Part shown: positions 27,042-36,230 of the stretch, piece after piece
How positions within the stretch are numbered: the first letter of the stretch is position 1
How the letters are laid out: every line of letters begins with the position of its first letter
Source: Bacteroides sp. 214
Lineage (GTDB): Bacteria > Bacteroidota > Bacteroidia > Bacteroidales > Bacteroidaceae
Length of the DNA stretch: 64,000 nt
Assembly: GCF_010501015.1 (NCBI RefSeq)
Contig: NZ_QVML01000004.1
Span: 173,238-237,237, forward strand
Direction: 5' to 3'
Notes under the pieces: generated by a model
The model's database searches: none
Seen by the model: only the letters and a program-made list of their open reading frames with translations
Told to the model about the DNA's origin: nothing
Position numbers and translations under genes: made by a program

Positions 27042-28997
27042 CTATAATACGACGCGATCTTCTTTGGTTAGCATTCGCTGGGCATCAAGAGCTTCTTTGT
27101 ACCTATTCATAATTGATTTATACCTATCTGCGTCTTTGGCGATTTCCGGGTCGAGCAATTGTTGTGAAAGAAGACTGAGCTCTTCCTTTACAATGGCAGC
27201 TTTGTAGTTGTTGACGTAGTATGAAACTAACTCCAGCAAACGGTCTTCATCTTTGGTTGTATTAATGCTTTGACTTTTGCGTAGCTGATAACGGCTACTG
27301 ATGAGCTCAACAGCTAATTTACTTATCTCCGCTTTGGGGTGTGATAAAAAGAAACGCTCGGCTACGAATTGCTTGTTACTTCTAACGTTTGCCAATGTTT
27401 CGGCAAGTATCTCTTTGTACAAAAGGTTATGCAAAGGAGTCTCATCTATACGGAGACTGTTCTCTATAAGTTCTGCCACAGATAAGGGAACTTCGTTTCC
27501 ACTATCATCGGCTACGCTGCACACTATTTTCTCTCCATGACGAATTATCATTCGGATGATGGGAGTTTCAAATTTATGAAATTTTTGTTCCTCGCTACTG
27601 TTCTCTTGAAAAGTTAAACTTTGATTATCTTCAGTAGGAAGAGGTATAGTAGCTTGTTCCTGACTTTGTGGTTTATTCTCTTTTTCTAATTGCTTTTCTC
27701 TTCGTTTGGCTACCTCGTTAACCAATAATTTTTCTTCCACATGAAGCAATTGGCTACATTCTTTGATGTATACCGAGCGTACAATAGCCTCGGGTATGAT
27801 AGCTATACTTCTGACAATTTCAGTGATGAGCTCTGCTCTTTTTAAGGGGTCTTTTCCTGCTTCTTCCAGTAGTAGATTAGTCTTGAAACGTATGAAGTCC
27901 AATTCATGCGATGCGATGTATGCCTGAAAATCGGTCGCATTGTGTTTTCGTGCAAAAGAGTCCGGGTCATCTCCATCGGGCAGTAGCACTACTTTAATAT
28001 TCATCCCTTCTTCCAGTAACATATCAATACCGCGAATAGAAGCCTTGATCCCTGCTATGTCACCATCGTACAATACTGTAATGTTATTTGTAAAACGATG
28101 TATTAGTCGTATCTGTCCGGGAGTCAGTGAGGTTCCCGAAGAGGAAACTACATTCTCAACTCCTGATTGATGCATAGAAATAACATCGGTATATCCCTCT
28201 ACCAAGAAACATCTGTCTTGTTTTACTATGGCCTGTTTAGCAAAATATATACCATACAGTTCATTACTTTTATGATAAATTTCTGATTCGGGTGAGTTTA
28301 CATATTTAGCAAGTTTCTTATTATCGGTATTTAATATACGCCCACCGAAAGCAACTACTTTTCCAGATAATGTATGAACAGGGAATATGACACGTCCTCT
28401 AAAGCGATCTCGAAGCCCGCCCTCTTCGGTCTCGTAACACAAGCCTGTCTTTATCAGGAATTCTTTTTTGAAACCTTTTTTGTTGGCCTCTTTGACTAAT
28501 GCATCTCGTTCGTTAGTGCTAAATCCCAATTGGAACTTCTCTATAATATCATCACGAAATCCTCTCTGTCTAAAGTATGCCATGCCCATGCTTTTTCCCT
28601 CCACGTGGTTTTTTAGTATTTGCTGAAAATAGTCTTTTGCGAATTGGTTTACAATGAACATACTCTCTCTGATGTTCTGAGCTTGTTTTTCTTCGTTGCT
28701 GAGTTCGCGCTCTTTTACCTCTATGTTATATTTCTTTGCTAGGTGCTTCAGGGCCTCGTAGTACGAAAGTTGTTCGTGCTCCATGATGAAATGCACGGAG
28801 TTTCCTCCCTTCCCACAACTGAAACACTTACATAACCCTTTGGCAGGAGAAACACTAAAAGAAGGGGTCTTTTCATTATGGAAGGGGCATAGCCCTACAT
28901 AGTTTACTCCTCTTCGACGTAGGGTAACGAAGTCGGACACAACATCTACAATCTGTGCGGCATCCAGTATGCGGTCTATAGTTGCTTGATCTATCAT
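27042..28997 (-). CDS. dnaG: DNA primase
   Basis: A 651-residue protein. The CHC2 zinc finger (LCPFHNEKTPSFSVSPAKGL then CFSCGKGG) is at 37-67, the catalytic core has FRGRVIFPV, and TOPRIM has FLVEGYTDVISMHQSG and LYDGDIAGIKAS with acidic DGDDPD. The C-terminal helicase-interacting part is divergent. Makes replication RNA primers. Promoter at 29011-29042 gives a very short 5' leader. Confidence 0.97.
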   Translation of the reverse strand: MIDQATIDRILDAAQIVDVVSDFVTLRRRGVNYVGLCPFHNEKTPSFSVSPAKGLCKCFSCGKGGNSVHFIMEHEQLSYYEALKHLAKKYNIEVKERELSNEEKQAQNIRESMFIVNQFAKDYFQQILKNHVEGKSMGMAYFRQRGFRDDIIEKFQLGFSTNERDALVKEANKKGFKKEFLIKTGLCYETEEGGLRDRFRGRVIFPVHTLSGKVVAFGGRILNTDNKKLAKYVNSPESEIYHKSNELYGIYFAKQAIVKQDRCFLVEGYTDVISMHQSGVENVVSSSGTSLTPGQIRLIHRFTNNITVLYDGDIAGIKASIRGIDMLLEEGMNIKVVLLPDGDDPDSFARKHNATDFQAYIASHELDFIRFKTNLLLEEAGKDPLKRAELITEIVRSIAIIPEAIVRSVYIKECSQLLHVEEKLLVNEVAKRREKQLEKENKPQSQEQATIPLPTEDNQSLTFQENSSEEQKFHKFETPIIRMIIRHGEKIVCSVADDSGNEVPLSVAELIENSLRIDETPLHNLLYKEILAETLANVRSNKQFVAERFFLSHPKAEISKLAVELISSRYQLRKSQSINTTKDEDRLLELVSYYVNNYKAAIVKEELSLLSQQLLDPEIAKDADRYKSIMNRYKEALDAQRMLTKEDRVVL

Positions 28998-29010
28998 GGA
29001 TTATTGCAAG

Positions 29011-29042
29011 CAAATTTACGTTTTATTTCTTAGAAAATCAAA
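29011..29042 (-). promoter_or_regulatory. dnaG promoter
   Basis: Minus strand TTTG (29039-29042), 20-bp spacer, TAAATTTG (29011-29018), both consensus. The expected transcription start is only a few bases from the ATG at 28997. The stretch 29043-29390 holds nothing further except a small palindrome, TGTCTGTCCCAGACA, near 29154-29168. Confidence 0.75.
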
Positions 29043-29390
29043 AGAGTGAGTGGATTGCCAAGTAAGTGCCTCGAAAAGAATATGAAGGGAATTGCCGATT
29101 TATTTTATAATTTGAGAATTAATTGTTTATTTTGTGATTGTAATTGAGGAAAATGTCTGTCCCAGACACAATGTTTTTTTGTAGAATGAATAATGTTTGT
29201 TAGAATGTTATTCTTAGCTAGTCTAAGATTTATGGCAATTTATGTCTATAAACCTTGATGTGTGCTTGATATACATTACTCTTTTTTTCTAGTGGATAGA
29301 GGGAAAAGTAATGCGATTATGGGCTCTTTGTTGCAAAAAACTTGTTTATTTGGGAAAAACATTAAATATTTCGCTCATAATTTACAAGTA

Positions 29391-29424
29391 TTTGACGAAT
29401 ATGTCAAATATATGTTTACCTTTG
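29391..29424 (+). promoter_or_regulatory. promoter of the sensor pair; decides the start codon
   Basis: TTTG (29391-29394), 22-bp spacer, TACCTTTG (29417-29424; exact TAnnTTTG). The spacer is longer than usual. It lies inside the longest open frame (ATG at 29262), so the real start is most likely the ATG at 29445, which begins a signal peptide. Confidence 0.6.
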
Positions 29425-29444
29425 TAGTTGAAATAACACGTTTT

Positions 29445-31616
29445 ATGAAGCATCAGCTTTTTGTTTTAGTATCGTTTCTCTCTTTTTTAATCCCATCAGT
29501 AGTGACTGCGCAATGGCGACTGGCTGATGACAAGCTTGAATATGTGCTTATTATAAGCTCTTATAGCTATGCAGATGAATGGGGAACATCTATTGCAAAA
29601 TCAATAAACCAGGAAGTCGAAAAGCAGAATTCACAACTTATAGTGAATATATCATATGCAGGTATTCCCGAAAGAAAGACATATCTGTCTGGTAGATTTG
29701 GAATGCAATCGGCTTTTACCAGTGGCTTATTATTGCCTCCGGTTGTTTCTGAGGCAGATGAACGAGTTATCCCCAAAGTACTTGTTTTAATAGGCGATGA
29801 AGCTTGGATGTATTACCGTCTGATGGAGCGTAATGAGGCTTGGAGCGAAGTGCCTGTAGTATTGGTTGGTGTTCATCCGTCTATTATGGGTGATGTCTCT
29901 GACTTTTATACAGCAAGAAGAATCTCCGAAGAGTCATTGGAGTTATTGGAAGAGTCGCATAATGGTATTTGTCGCCGGTTTTCAGCTATAACTAAAGGTG
30001 AAGACGAAGCAAATACAATAGAGTTAATGAGGCAACTACTCCCTAGCTTACAGCAAATTTACTTTGTTTCCAACAATAGTTACCAGGATGTATATTCTTT
30101 ATTGATTTTAGAAGAGTATCTTCGGTTATATCCGGAACTAAAACTCACGGTGGTCGATGTAAAGAATCAAAATGTAATACTTAGCGATAAATCATTGGCG
30201 AACGGGAAATCCGCAGTTCTAATAAACTCAATCGAATTGCCTGAAGCTACTTTTGCTCCGCTTTTTACATTAAAAGATAAACCAGACAATAATAATGTAT
30301 TAGTTGGGGGATATTACTCCAAAGGTAAAGATTATGCTGTTCAAGCTGCAGACTTTGTATTGAAGTCCTTTAATAATGAAGCTTCGGATTACTCCTCATT
30401 GGTTACTGTTATAAACAAACATCCTTATTTGAATAAAACTGTTCTTGCTAAGTTTAATATGGCTAAGAATGCGTCGCAAATTCATGATGTGGTTTATACT
30501 AACGTACCTCTTCCTTTCCACGTACGGCATATACGTATTATTCTTTTATCGCTATTGGTGCTTGTAATACTGATTATTATTATAGTCTTTAATATAAGAG
30601 ACAATAGATATAAGAAAAGTATCGCTCAGTCGTATGTTCAGTATAAAAAATTGAATGCGGAATACCAAATTCTATATGATAACATGCCGATGGCGTTGTT
30701 TATCTTTGATGTTTCCGGAAATTTGAAAAATTCCAATGCTGCTTCTGGGAACTTGATAAAGCAACTGCGCTTAGGGAAAGATGATGCTAATCTATTCCAG
30801 ATGGATTTTCTGAATGATTTCATTCGTCAGAAAGTTGCTAATAAGCAGAATGTAAATACCACGATAACCTATCAGGAAAAATGTTATCGTTTGTTTATAA
30901 GGAGAATCTTAGACGAAGAGTTAAATAGAGAAAGTATCCTTATGCTGGTTATTGATAACACTGACATACAACGGGAACGCGAAGCAAAAGAACGGATATT
31001 TAAGCTGTTTAATTTCGCTATGAATGCTTCTGCGCTGGGTGTTGCAGAGTATAATTACTTAGATAATACCGGTTATGCCACCGAAGCATGGTATGAAAAT
31101 CTCGCAATAAAAAACATAGGTAAGGAAGATATTCATCGGTATATTGTTGACGCCGACCGCGAAAAGATTAATAACTTTTTAGAGCATATTGGCGAGAAAG
31201 ATAAAAATCGCTTTTCTGATATTGTTTGTGTAGAGACAGAAGGCGGTAAGCATTGGTTACACTATATTATTCAGTTGTTGGAGTATGCCCCTGAAAAAGG
31301 GAAAATCATAGTTCTTGAACTGGCTCTAAATATAGATAAGCAGAAGAGTAGGGAGCAAGAGCTTGCAGATGCATTGGTCACTATTCAGGAGTCGGATCGA
31401 TTGAAAAACGCTTTCATTGCTAACATGAGTAATGATATACGTCCTTCGTTGGAAGAGTTGGTTAGTTGTTCTAAACAGTTGACCGAATGTGATGATGAAG
31501 ATGAAAAACAAGCTTTAATTACCCGCATTGAACATAACAACGATATCTTATTGGAGTATATTGCTAACATAATTGATTTGTCGAGAGGCGAGTCGGAAGA
31601 AAGGGCAGGCATATGA
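29445..31616 (+). CDS. membrane sensor protein, degenerate histidine kinase (no H-box His, no ATPase domain)
   Basis: From ATG 29445 the protein has 723 residues. It has a signal peptide (MKHQLFVLVSFLSFLIPSVV), a periplasmic ABC-substrate-binding-like domain starting LEYVLIISSYSYADEWG, a transmembrane helix (IRIILLSLLVLVILIIIIVF, near 365), one or two PAS-like domains and a short HisKA-like helix pair. The H-box reads AFIANMSNDIRPSLEEL, with Asn663 where kinases have His (MSHEIRTPL); AAT differs from CAT by one base. It ends after HisKA with no HATPase domain. It overlaps the next gene by ATGA. It therefore cannot autophosphorylate in the normal way and is probably a partner or regulator of the next protein. 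Confidence 0.82.
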   Translation: MKHQLFVLVSFLSFLIPSVVTAQWRLADDKLEYVLIISSYSYADEWGTSIAKSINQEVEKQNSQLIVNISYAGIPERKTYLSGRFGMQSAFTSGLLLPPVVSEADERVIPKVLVLIGDEAWMYYRLMERNEAWSEVPVVLVGVHPSIMGDVSDFYTARRISEESLELLEESHNGICRRFSAITKGEDEANTIELMRQLLPSLQQIYFVSNNSYQDVYSLLILEEYLRLYPELKLTVVDVKNQNVILSDKSLANGKSAVLINSIELPEATFAPLFTLKDKPDNNNVLVGGYYSKGKDYAVQAADFVLKSFNNEASDYSSLVTVINKHPYLNKTVLAKFNMAKNASQIHDVVYTNVPLPFHVRHIRIILLSLLVLVILIIIIVFNIRDNRYKKSIAQSYVQYKKLNAEYQILYDNMPMALFIFDVSGNLKNSNAASGNLIKQLRLGKDDANLFQMDFLNDFIRQKVANKQNVNTTITYQEKCYRLFIRRILDEELNRESILMLVIDNTDIQREREAKERIFKLFNFAMNASALGVAEYNYLDNTGYATEAWYENLAIKNIGKEDIHRYIVDADREKINNFLEHIGEKDKNRFSDIVCVETEGGKHWLHYIIQLLEYAPEKGKIIVLELALNIDKQKSREQELADALVTIQESDRLKNAFIANMSNDIRPSLEELVSCSKQLTECDDEDEKQALITRIEHNNDILLEYIANIIDLSRGESEERAGI

Positions 31617-34375
31617 AACGGATTCTATTAAATATTATCAGTATATGTTGTGTTTTTCTATCTATCTCCGCTTCAGCGAGTGTGAGCGACTCGCCCAATG
31701 TGTTGATTATAAATTCATTTGATCAGAAAAAATATTGGGTTGAGGATATGACTCTGCCTATTGAAAAGAAGCTGTTACAGAAATATCCGGCAGCGCGGAT
31801 TACCACAGAATACCTAAGGGCGGATGTGTTTCCTGTTTCCATTGGCAGTTCGTTTCGTTCTATCTTGTGGTCACTTGTAGATCATCATTTGGATACCTCT
31901 TACTCAATAAACACATCTTCGGGCATGATATGCCCTCCCGATGAATTTGCTCCGGATGTGATAATATTAATAGGTGCGGATGCTTTTCTGTACTATCAGT
32001 TCTTGGGCGAGAAAATGAGTGTTGCCTGGCGTGAAGTTCCTGTAGTTTTGTTGGATGTAAACGATAAGTATCCGGCATATGCTTGGAATCCACAGTTTTG
32101 TGAACTAGCACCTCCCGACTTTGATAAGTTGGTGCCTGCCGAAGAGAAGAGAAGTATTTTCTTTCCGCCTATGGCAGATAGTAATTCTACTTCAGATAGT
32201 TTGCAGTATAATGTTACCGGTGTGAAATCGACAATTCCAGTAAAAGAAAATCTGGATATGATTGTTAACCTATTGCCAAACTTGCAAGAACTTATTTGGA
32301 TTGACGATAAATACTATGCCTCTGAGTATGCTTATTGGCAATTGGAAAAAGAGATTAATGAGCATTACCCCGAAATAACGCTTTCTACTATCCCTTTAGA
32401 AACATCCAAAATCGACTCCATCTACAATGAAATGCTTAGACCGGCATCTCATAGAGCTTACATAACGTATGCCTGGGAGTTTGATTGTATGTTTAGTAAG
32501 CGTTCTGATGAACAACTACGCTCGCTTTTTACTAATTATTCCACTGTGCCCTGCTTCTCGCTTACTCCACGTAAAGAGAATGATGGATTCTGGGTTGGAG
32601 GATATTACCGCATATTCTCTGCCGGTAATGTAGTGGAGCAGGTTCAACGAATTTTATCCGGAGAACCTGCCAATGCTGTTCCATTTATAGAAGTAACAGC
32701 AGGAGAAATTCAGCTCGATTATCAACTTCTTGATAAATATGGACTTCTTGACCGTGCGGCTGGGTTGGAGAATGTTAAACTTCGGAACGTTCCACTAAGC
32801 TACTTCAAGGAGAATGAAAGGATGATTCTTGTCTATATAATCTTTGGTATTGTTATTATAGGGTTGGTCGTGTATTGGCTTACTAAACTTTTATATAACA
32901 ATAGAGCTCATAAGGAATACTTGCGTTACAAACGCTTGTATGATAGGTTGCAGATGATATATGGGCAAACTGCTATAGATTTGGCTCTATATGATGCGAA
33001 GGGTGCTTGTATATATAGAATTTCCAACGGAAAAGAATTAAATGGAACAGCCAAAGCGAACGATTTGTTATCGCAGAATATTTTTGAAAACCAATATATT
33101 AGTGACCGGCGCATGGATCGTATCCGTAATGGTGAGTCGATAAATATTGAAGTTCTTACGGGCGATGATGGTAAATATGCACCCGGTTTCTTGGATAAGA
33201 ATGTGTATCAGCTTCTTATCAAACCAATTGATGAGATTGATTACCACTTGGCCAGATACATTGCCACTGCTATTGACCTGACGCCAATCATGCGCGAGCG
33301 CAAGGAAAAAGAACGCTTTGAGAACTTGCTGACTTTTGCTTCCGATTTATCGCAGATAGGTATTGCTTTTTATAATATAGATTCAGGAAATGGTACGGCT
33401 ACAAATTCGTGGTCGGTCAATATGAATGAGCAGTTTGTGCCGGGAACCCTTCCTCAATATACCAGTGTGCTTCCTGAGTATCAGAAAGAACTGCTTGCTT
33501 ACCGCAAAAGGATAGAAGGTGGTGAACGGGAAACATTCTCAAAGGAGATACGTGTAGCCACAGAAAATACAAAACATTGGATTGACGAGCGCCTTTATGT
33601 GTCGGATGATGATGACAGAATGTTGGTAGAGTTTAATATCAACGTAGACAAACAGAAGGAGCACGAAGAACTGTTGCAACTGGCAAAAGAAGAAGCCGAA
33701 AAAGCTAATCTTGAAACAATCGAATTCCTCAATAGTATTAACCATGAGGTAAGAACTCCATTAAATGCCATCGTGGGATTCTCGGCTATCTTAGCAGCTA
33801 CACCCAAAGAAAAGGTTACCGAAAGACAAGAGTTTATTTCAATCATCTTAAAGAACAACCAGCTAATAACGATGTTGGTTGATGATATTATTCAACTATC
33901 CAGATTGGAGTCCGGGCAGTTTAACTTTGAATATACCCCGATTGATATTGAAAAACTCTTCAATAGTTTATTAGAACAAGGGCATGCCAATGTCTATAAA
34001 AAGCAGCTGAATTATGTCATCGAAATGATTGAAGAAGATATAGAGTTACGCACTGACCAAACTTACTTGGAACATCTGCTTACGAACCTCTTCTCCAATG
34101 CTATAAAATTCACCGAAGAAGGAGGAACCATAACCCTTGGCTGTCGCAGAGAACAGAATATGCTTCTCTTCTATGTGAAAGATACCGGTTGTGGTATCTC
34201 GAAAGCAAATCAAAGACGTATATTCAAACGGTTTGATAAAGTAAACTCATACATACAAGGTACCGGTCTGGGACTCGCTCTGTCTAAGAGCATAGCCGAT
34301 CGCTTAGGGGGCGATATCGGGGTTGAGTCCGAAGAAGGAAAGGGCAGTACCTTCTGGTTTACCCTTCCTCTATAA
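31613..34375 (+). CDS. membrane histidine kinase with periplasmic ABC-substrate-binding-like sensor
   Basis: A 920-residue protein. Signal peptide; periplasmic domain starting NVLIINSFDQKKYWVEDM, related in layout to that of the preceding gene; a transmembrane helix (MILVYIIFGIVIIGLVVYWL, near 405); PAS-like region; HisKA with His711 in SINHEVRTPLNAIVGFSAI; HATPase with N box NLFSNAIKF, DTGCGIS, GTGLGLALS and GDIGVESEEGKGSTFWFTL. All catalytic boxes are present. No response regulator or receiver domain is fused or adjacent, so the pair is orphan. It converges with tyrA and overlaps it by 6 bases. Confidence 0.9.
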   Translation: MKRILLNIISICCVFLSISASASVSDSPNVLIINSFDQKKYWVEDMTLPIEKKLLQKYPAARITTEYLRADVFPVSIGSSFRSILWSLVDHHLDTSYSINTSSGMICPPDEFAPDVIILIGADAFLYYQFLGEKMSVAWREVPVVLLDVNDKYPAYAWNPQFCELAPPDFDKLVPAEEKRSIFFPPMADSNSTSDSLQYNVTGVKSTIPVKENLDMIVNLLPNLQELIWIDDKYYASEYAYWQLEKEINEHYPEITLSTIPLETSKIDSIYNEMLRPASHRAYITYAWEFDCMFSKRSDEQLRSLFTNYSTVPCFSLTPRKENDGFWVGGYYRIFSAGNVVEQVQRILSGEPANAVPFIEVTAGEIQLDYQLLDKYGLLDRAAGLENVKLRNVPLSYFKENERMILVYIIFGIVIIGLVVYWLTKLLYNNRAHKEYLRYKRLYDRLQMIYGQTAIDLALYDAKGACIYRISNGKELNGTAKANDLLSQNIFENQYISDRRMDRIRNGESINIEVLTGDDGKYAPGFLDKNVYQLLIKPIDEIDYHLARYIATAIDLTPIMRERKEKERFENLLTFASDLSQIGIAFYNIDSGNGTATNSWSVNMNEQFVPGTLPQYTSVLPEYQKELLAYRKRIEGGERETFSKEIRVATENTKHWIDERLYVSDDDDRMLVEFNINVDKQKEHEELLQLAKEEAEKANLETIEFLNSINHEVRTPLNAIVGFSAILAATPKEKVTERQEFISIILKNNQLITMLVDDIIQLSRLESGQFNFEYTPIDIEKLFNSLLEQGHANVYKKQLNYVIEMIEEDIELRTDQTYLEHLLTNLFSNAIKFTEEGGTITLGCRREQNMLLFYVKDTGCGISKANQRRIFKRFDKVNSYIQGTGLGLALSKSIADRLGGDIGVESEEGKGSTFWFTLPL

Positions 34376-35143
34376 GATGTTTTTTCTAATCTTGCTGAGA
34401 TACTTCTTCATTCCGTCCGCGTCCTTTTCGGTTATTATCTCCAACAGGTTTTTGAGCTCTGTGCGGATGTTCTCTACTTGTGAAGGCGTTCGTGGGTTGA
34501 ATAAAATTTCCTGTAGCAAATAATCATCTTCATTGAGTAGTCCTTTGGCAATAGCCATGTGTTTTTTGAATGTTGTTCCCGGTGCTTCCTGATGTTTCAT
34601 AACAGCAGCAAACACAAATGTAGAAACAAACGGAATAGACAATGAGTAAGCAACCGTATCGTCATGCCCATCGAATGTATATTCAAAGATGTTCAGGTGT
34701 AGCGTGCTGTACAGGTCTTTGAAGAAAACTTTTCCCAAATGGTCGCTTTCGCTGATGATGATTGCACTTTCGCTGCTCAGGTTGTTGAGGCTGGCAAAGG
34801 TCGGTCCGAACATGGGATGTGTTGAGACGTAACGAAATCCGCTCTCCTTATAAAAAGACTTTAATCCGTTCTTTACTGAGGCTATATCGCTAAGAATGCA
34901 ATCTTTGGGCAATACAGGCAAGATGTTGCGAAACGCTTGGATGGTGTATTTTACCGTTACGGCATTGATAACCAACTCGGGCTCAAACTCCTTAATCTCT
35001 TCGAGTGTAGTAAACCGGTAGGTGTTGTACACAAAGCGCAACTGTTGTGGATTGATGTCATATACCGCTGTTTCGTGTTGAAAGCTAAGTACATCGGTAA
35101 AGAAAGAGCCCATTTTGCCGGCTCCAAGAATTAATATCCTCAT
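34370..35143 (-). CDS. tyrA: prephenate dehydrogenase
   Basis: A 257-residue protein. N-terminal Rossmann motif MRILILGAGKMGSFF (GxGxxG variant), then STHPMFGPTFAS with the conserved HPMFGP of prephenate dehydrogenases and an all-alpha C-terminal dimer domain. Oxidatively decarboxylates prephenate to 4-hydroxyphenylpyruvate for tyrosine. Last gene of the Phe/Tyr operon. It lacks an ACT domain, so end-product control may lie in the leader attenuator. Confidence 0.92.
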   Translation of the reverse strand: MRILILGAGKMGSFFTDVLSFQHETAVYDINPQQLRFVYNTYRFTTLEEIKEFEPELVINAVTVKYTIQAFRNILPVLPKDCILSDIASVKNGLKSFYKESGFRYVSTHPMFGPTFASLNNLSSESAIIISESDHLGKVFFKDLYSTLHLNIFEYTFDGHDDTVAYSLSIPFVSTFVFAAVMKHQEAPGTTFKKHMAIAKGLLNEDDYLLQEILFNPRTPSQVENIRTELKNLLEIITEKDADGMKKYLSKIRKNIL

Positions 35144-35150
35144 GGCGCTT

Positions 35151-36212
35151 CTATTTATTTATAATTTCAACTTGTTGGCGAACACTCTCTTCGTGAATGG
35201 CTTCGAATACCTTCTTTATAAATTCCGGTTCCAGTTCACACTGTATGGCCTGTTCGGCATATTTATCCAATATCTCGTTGTAGCGTCCGGCTTGCAACAC
35301 TGTCATGTTGTGCTCCTTTTTGAACAAACCGATTTCGCGTGCCACACGCATACGTTTAGCTAGTATCTCCATCAGGCTATTGTCGCACTCATCTATTTGT
35401 TTACGTAGTTCCGAGAGGCTTTCGGTAGATTGCTTTTCGTTACGAATAACCAACAAACCAAGAATGTATTCCAATACCTCCGGCGTAATTTGTTGTGAGG
35501 CATCACTCCATGCGGCATCGGGATTGCAGTGCGATTCTACAATAAGTCCGTCAAATCCTAAATCCATAGCTTGTTGACTGATAGAAGCAATCAGCTCTCT
35601 CTTTCCACCAATATGGCTTGGGTCGCATATAATAGGCAGGTTCGGAATACGACGACGAAGCTCAATCGGTATATGCCATTGCGGCAGGTTGCGATACAAT
35701 TTTTTGTCGTAGCTGCTAAATCCGCGATGAATAACACCTAAGCGTTTCAGCCCTGCGTTGTAGATGCGCTCCAGTTCGCCAATCCATAGTTCCAGGTCAG
35801 GATTTACAGGGTTTTTAAGCAAGATGGGTATATCCACACCTTTCAGTGCGTCGGCAATTTCTTGCACGGCGAAAGGATTTGCCGTGGTACGGGCACCTAC
35901 CCAGAGCATATCAATACCTGCTTTCAGACATTCGTACACATGTTGCGGGGTGGCAACTTCGGTAGCTACGTACATGCCTGTCTCTTTCTTTACTTGTTTC
36001 AGCCACGATAGCCCTTCTACGCCTACACCTTCGAAACCTCCCGGCTTAGTGCGGGGTTTCCATATACCGGCACGGAAAATTTTGATTCCTTTTCCTGCCA
36101 ACTGTTTGGCGGTATCTAATACTTGTTCGGGCGTTTCCGCACTACAGGGACCGGCTATGATGAGTGGTCTTTGGGCTTCTACGCCCGGTAATAAGATTGA
36201 TTCGAGTTCCAT
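35151..36212 (-). CDS. bifunctional DAHP synthase / chorismate mutase
   Basis: A 353-residue fusion. Residues 1-250 are a type I-beta DAHP synthase (LIIAGPCSAETPEQ, FRAGIWKPRTKPGGFEG, GARTTANPFAVQE, ICDPSHIGGKR, DGLIVESHCNPDAAWSD). From about 262 an AroQ-type chorismate mutase follows (LRKQIDECDNSLMEILAKRMRVAREIGLFKKEHNM). It joins the first step of the shikimate pathway to the branch toward prephenate; such fusions are often inhibited through the mutase by prephenate or chorismate. Middle of the Phe/Tyr operon. Confidence 0.95.
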   Translation of the reverse strand: MELESILLPGVEAQRPLIIAGPCSAETPEQVLDTAKQLAGKGIKIFRAGIWKPRTKPGGFEGVGVEGLSWLKQVKKETGMYVATEVATPQHVYECLKAGIDMLWVGARTTANPFAVQEIADALKGVDIPILLKNPVNPDLELWIGELERIYNAGLKRLGVIHRGFSSYDKKLYRNLPQWHIPIELRRRIPNLPIICDPSHIGGKRELIASISQQAMDLGFDGLIVESHCNPDAAWSDASQQITPEVLEYILGLLVIRNEKQSTESLSELRKQIDECDNSLMEILAKRMRVAREIGLFKKEHNMTVLQAGRYNEILDKYAEQAIQCELEPEFIKKVFEAIHEESVRQQVEIINK

Positions 36213-36230
36213 ATCTGTATGTTTTGTATT

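Noticed and set aside
29262..29444. N-terminal extension of 61 residues on the first sensor protein
   Set aside because: A consensus -7 box (TACCTTTG, 29417-29424) lies inside it, and the signal peptide begins exactly at ATG 29445.
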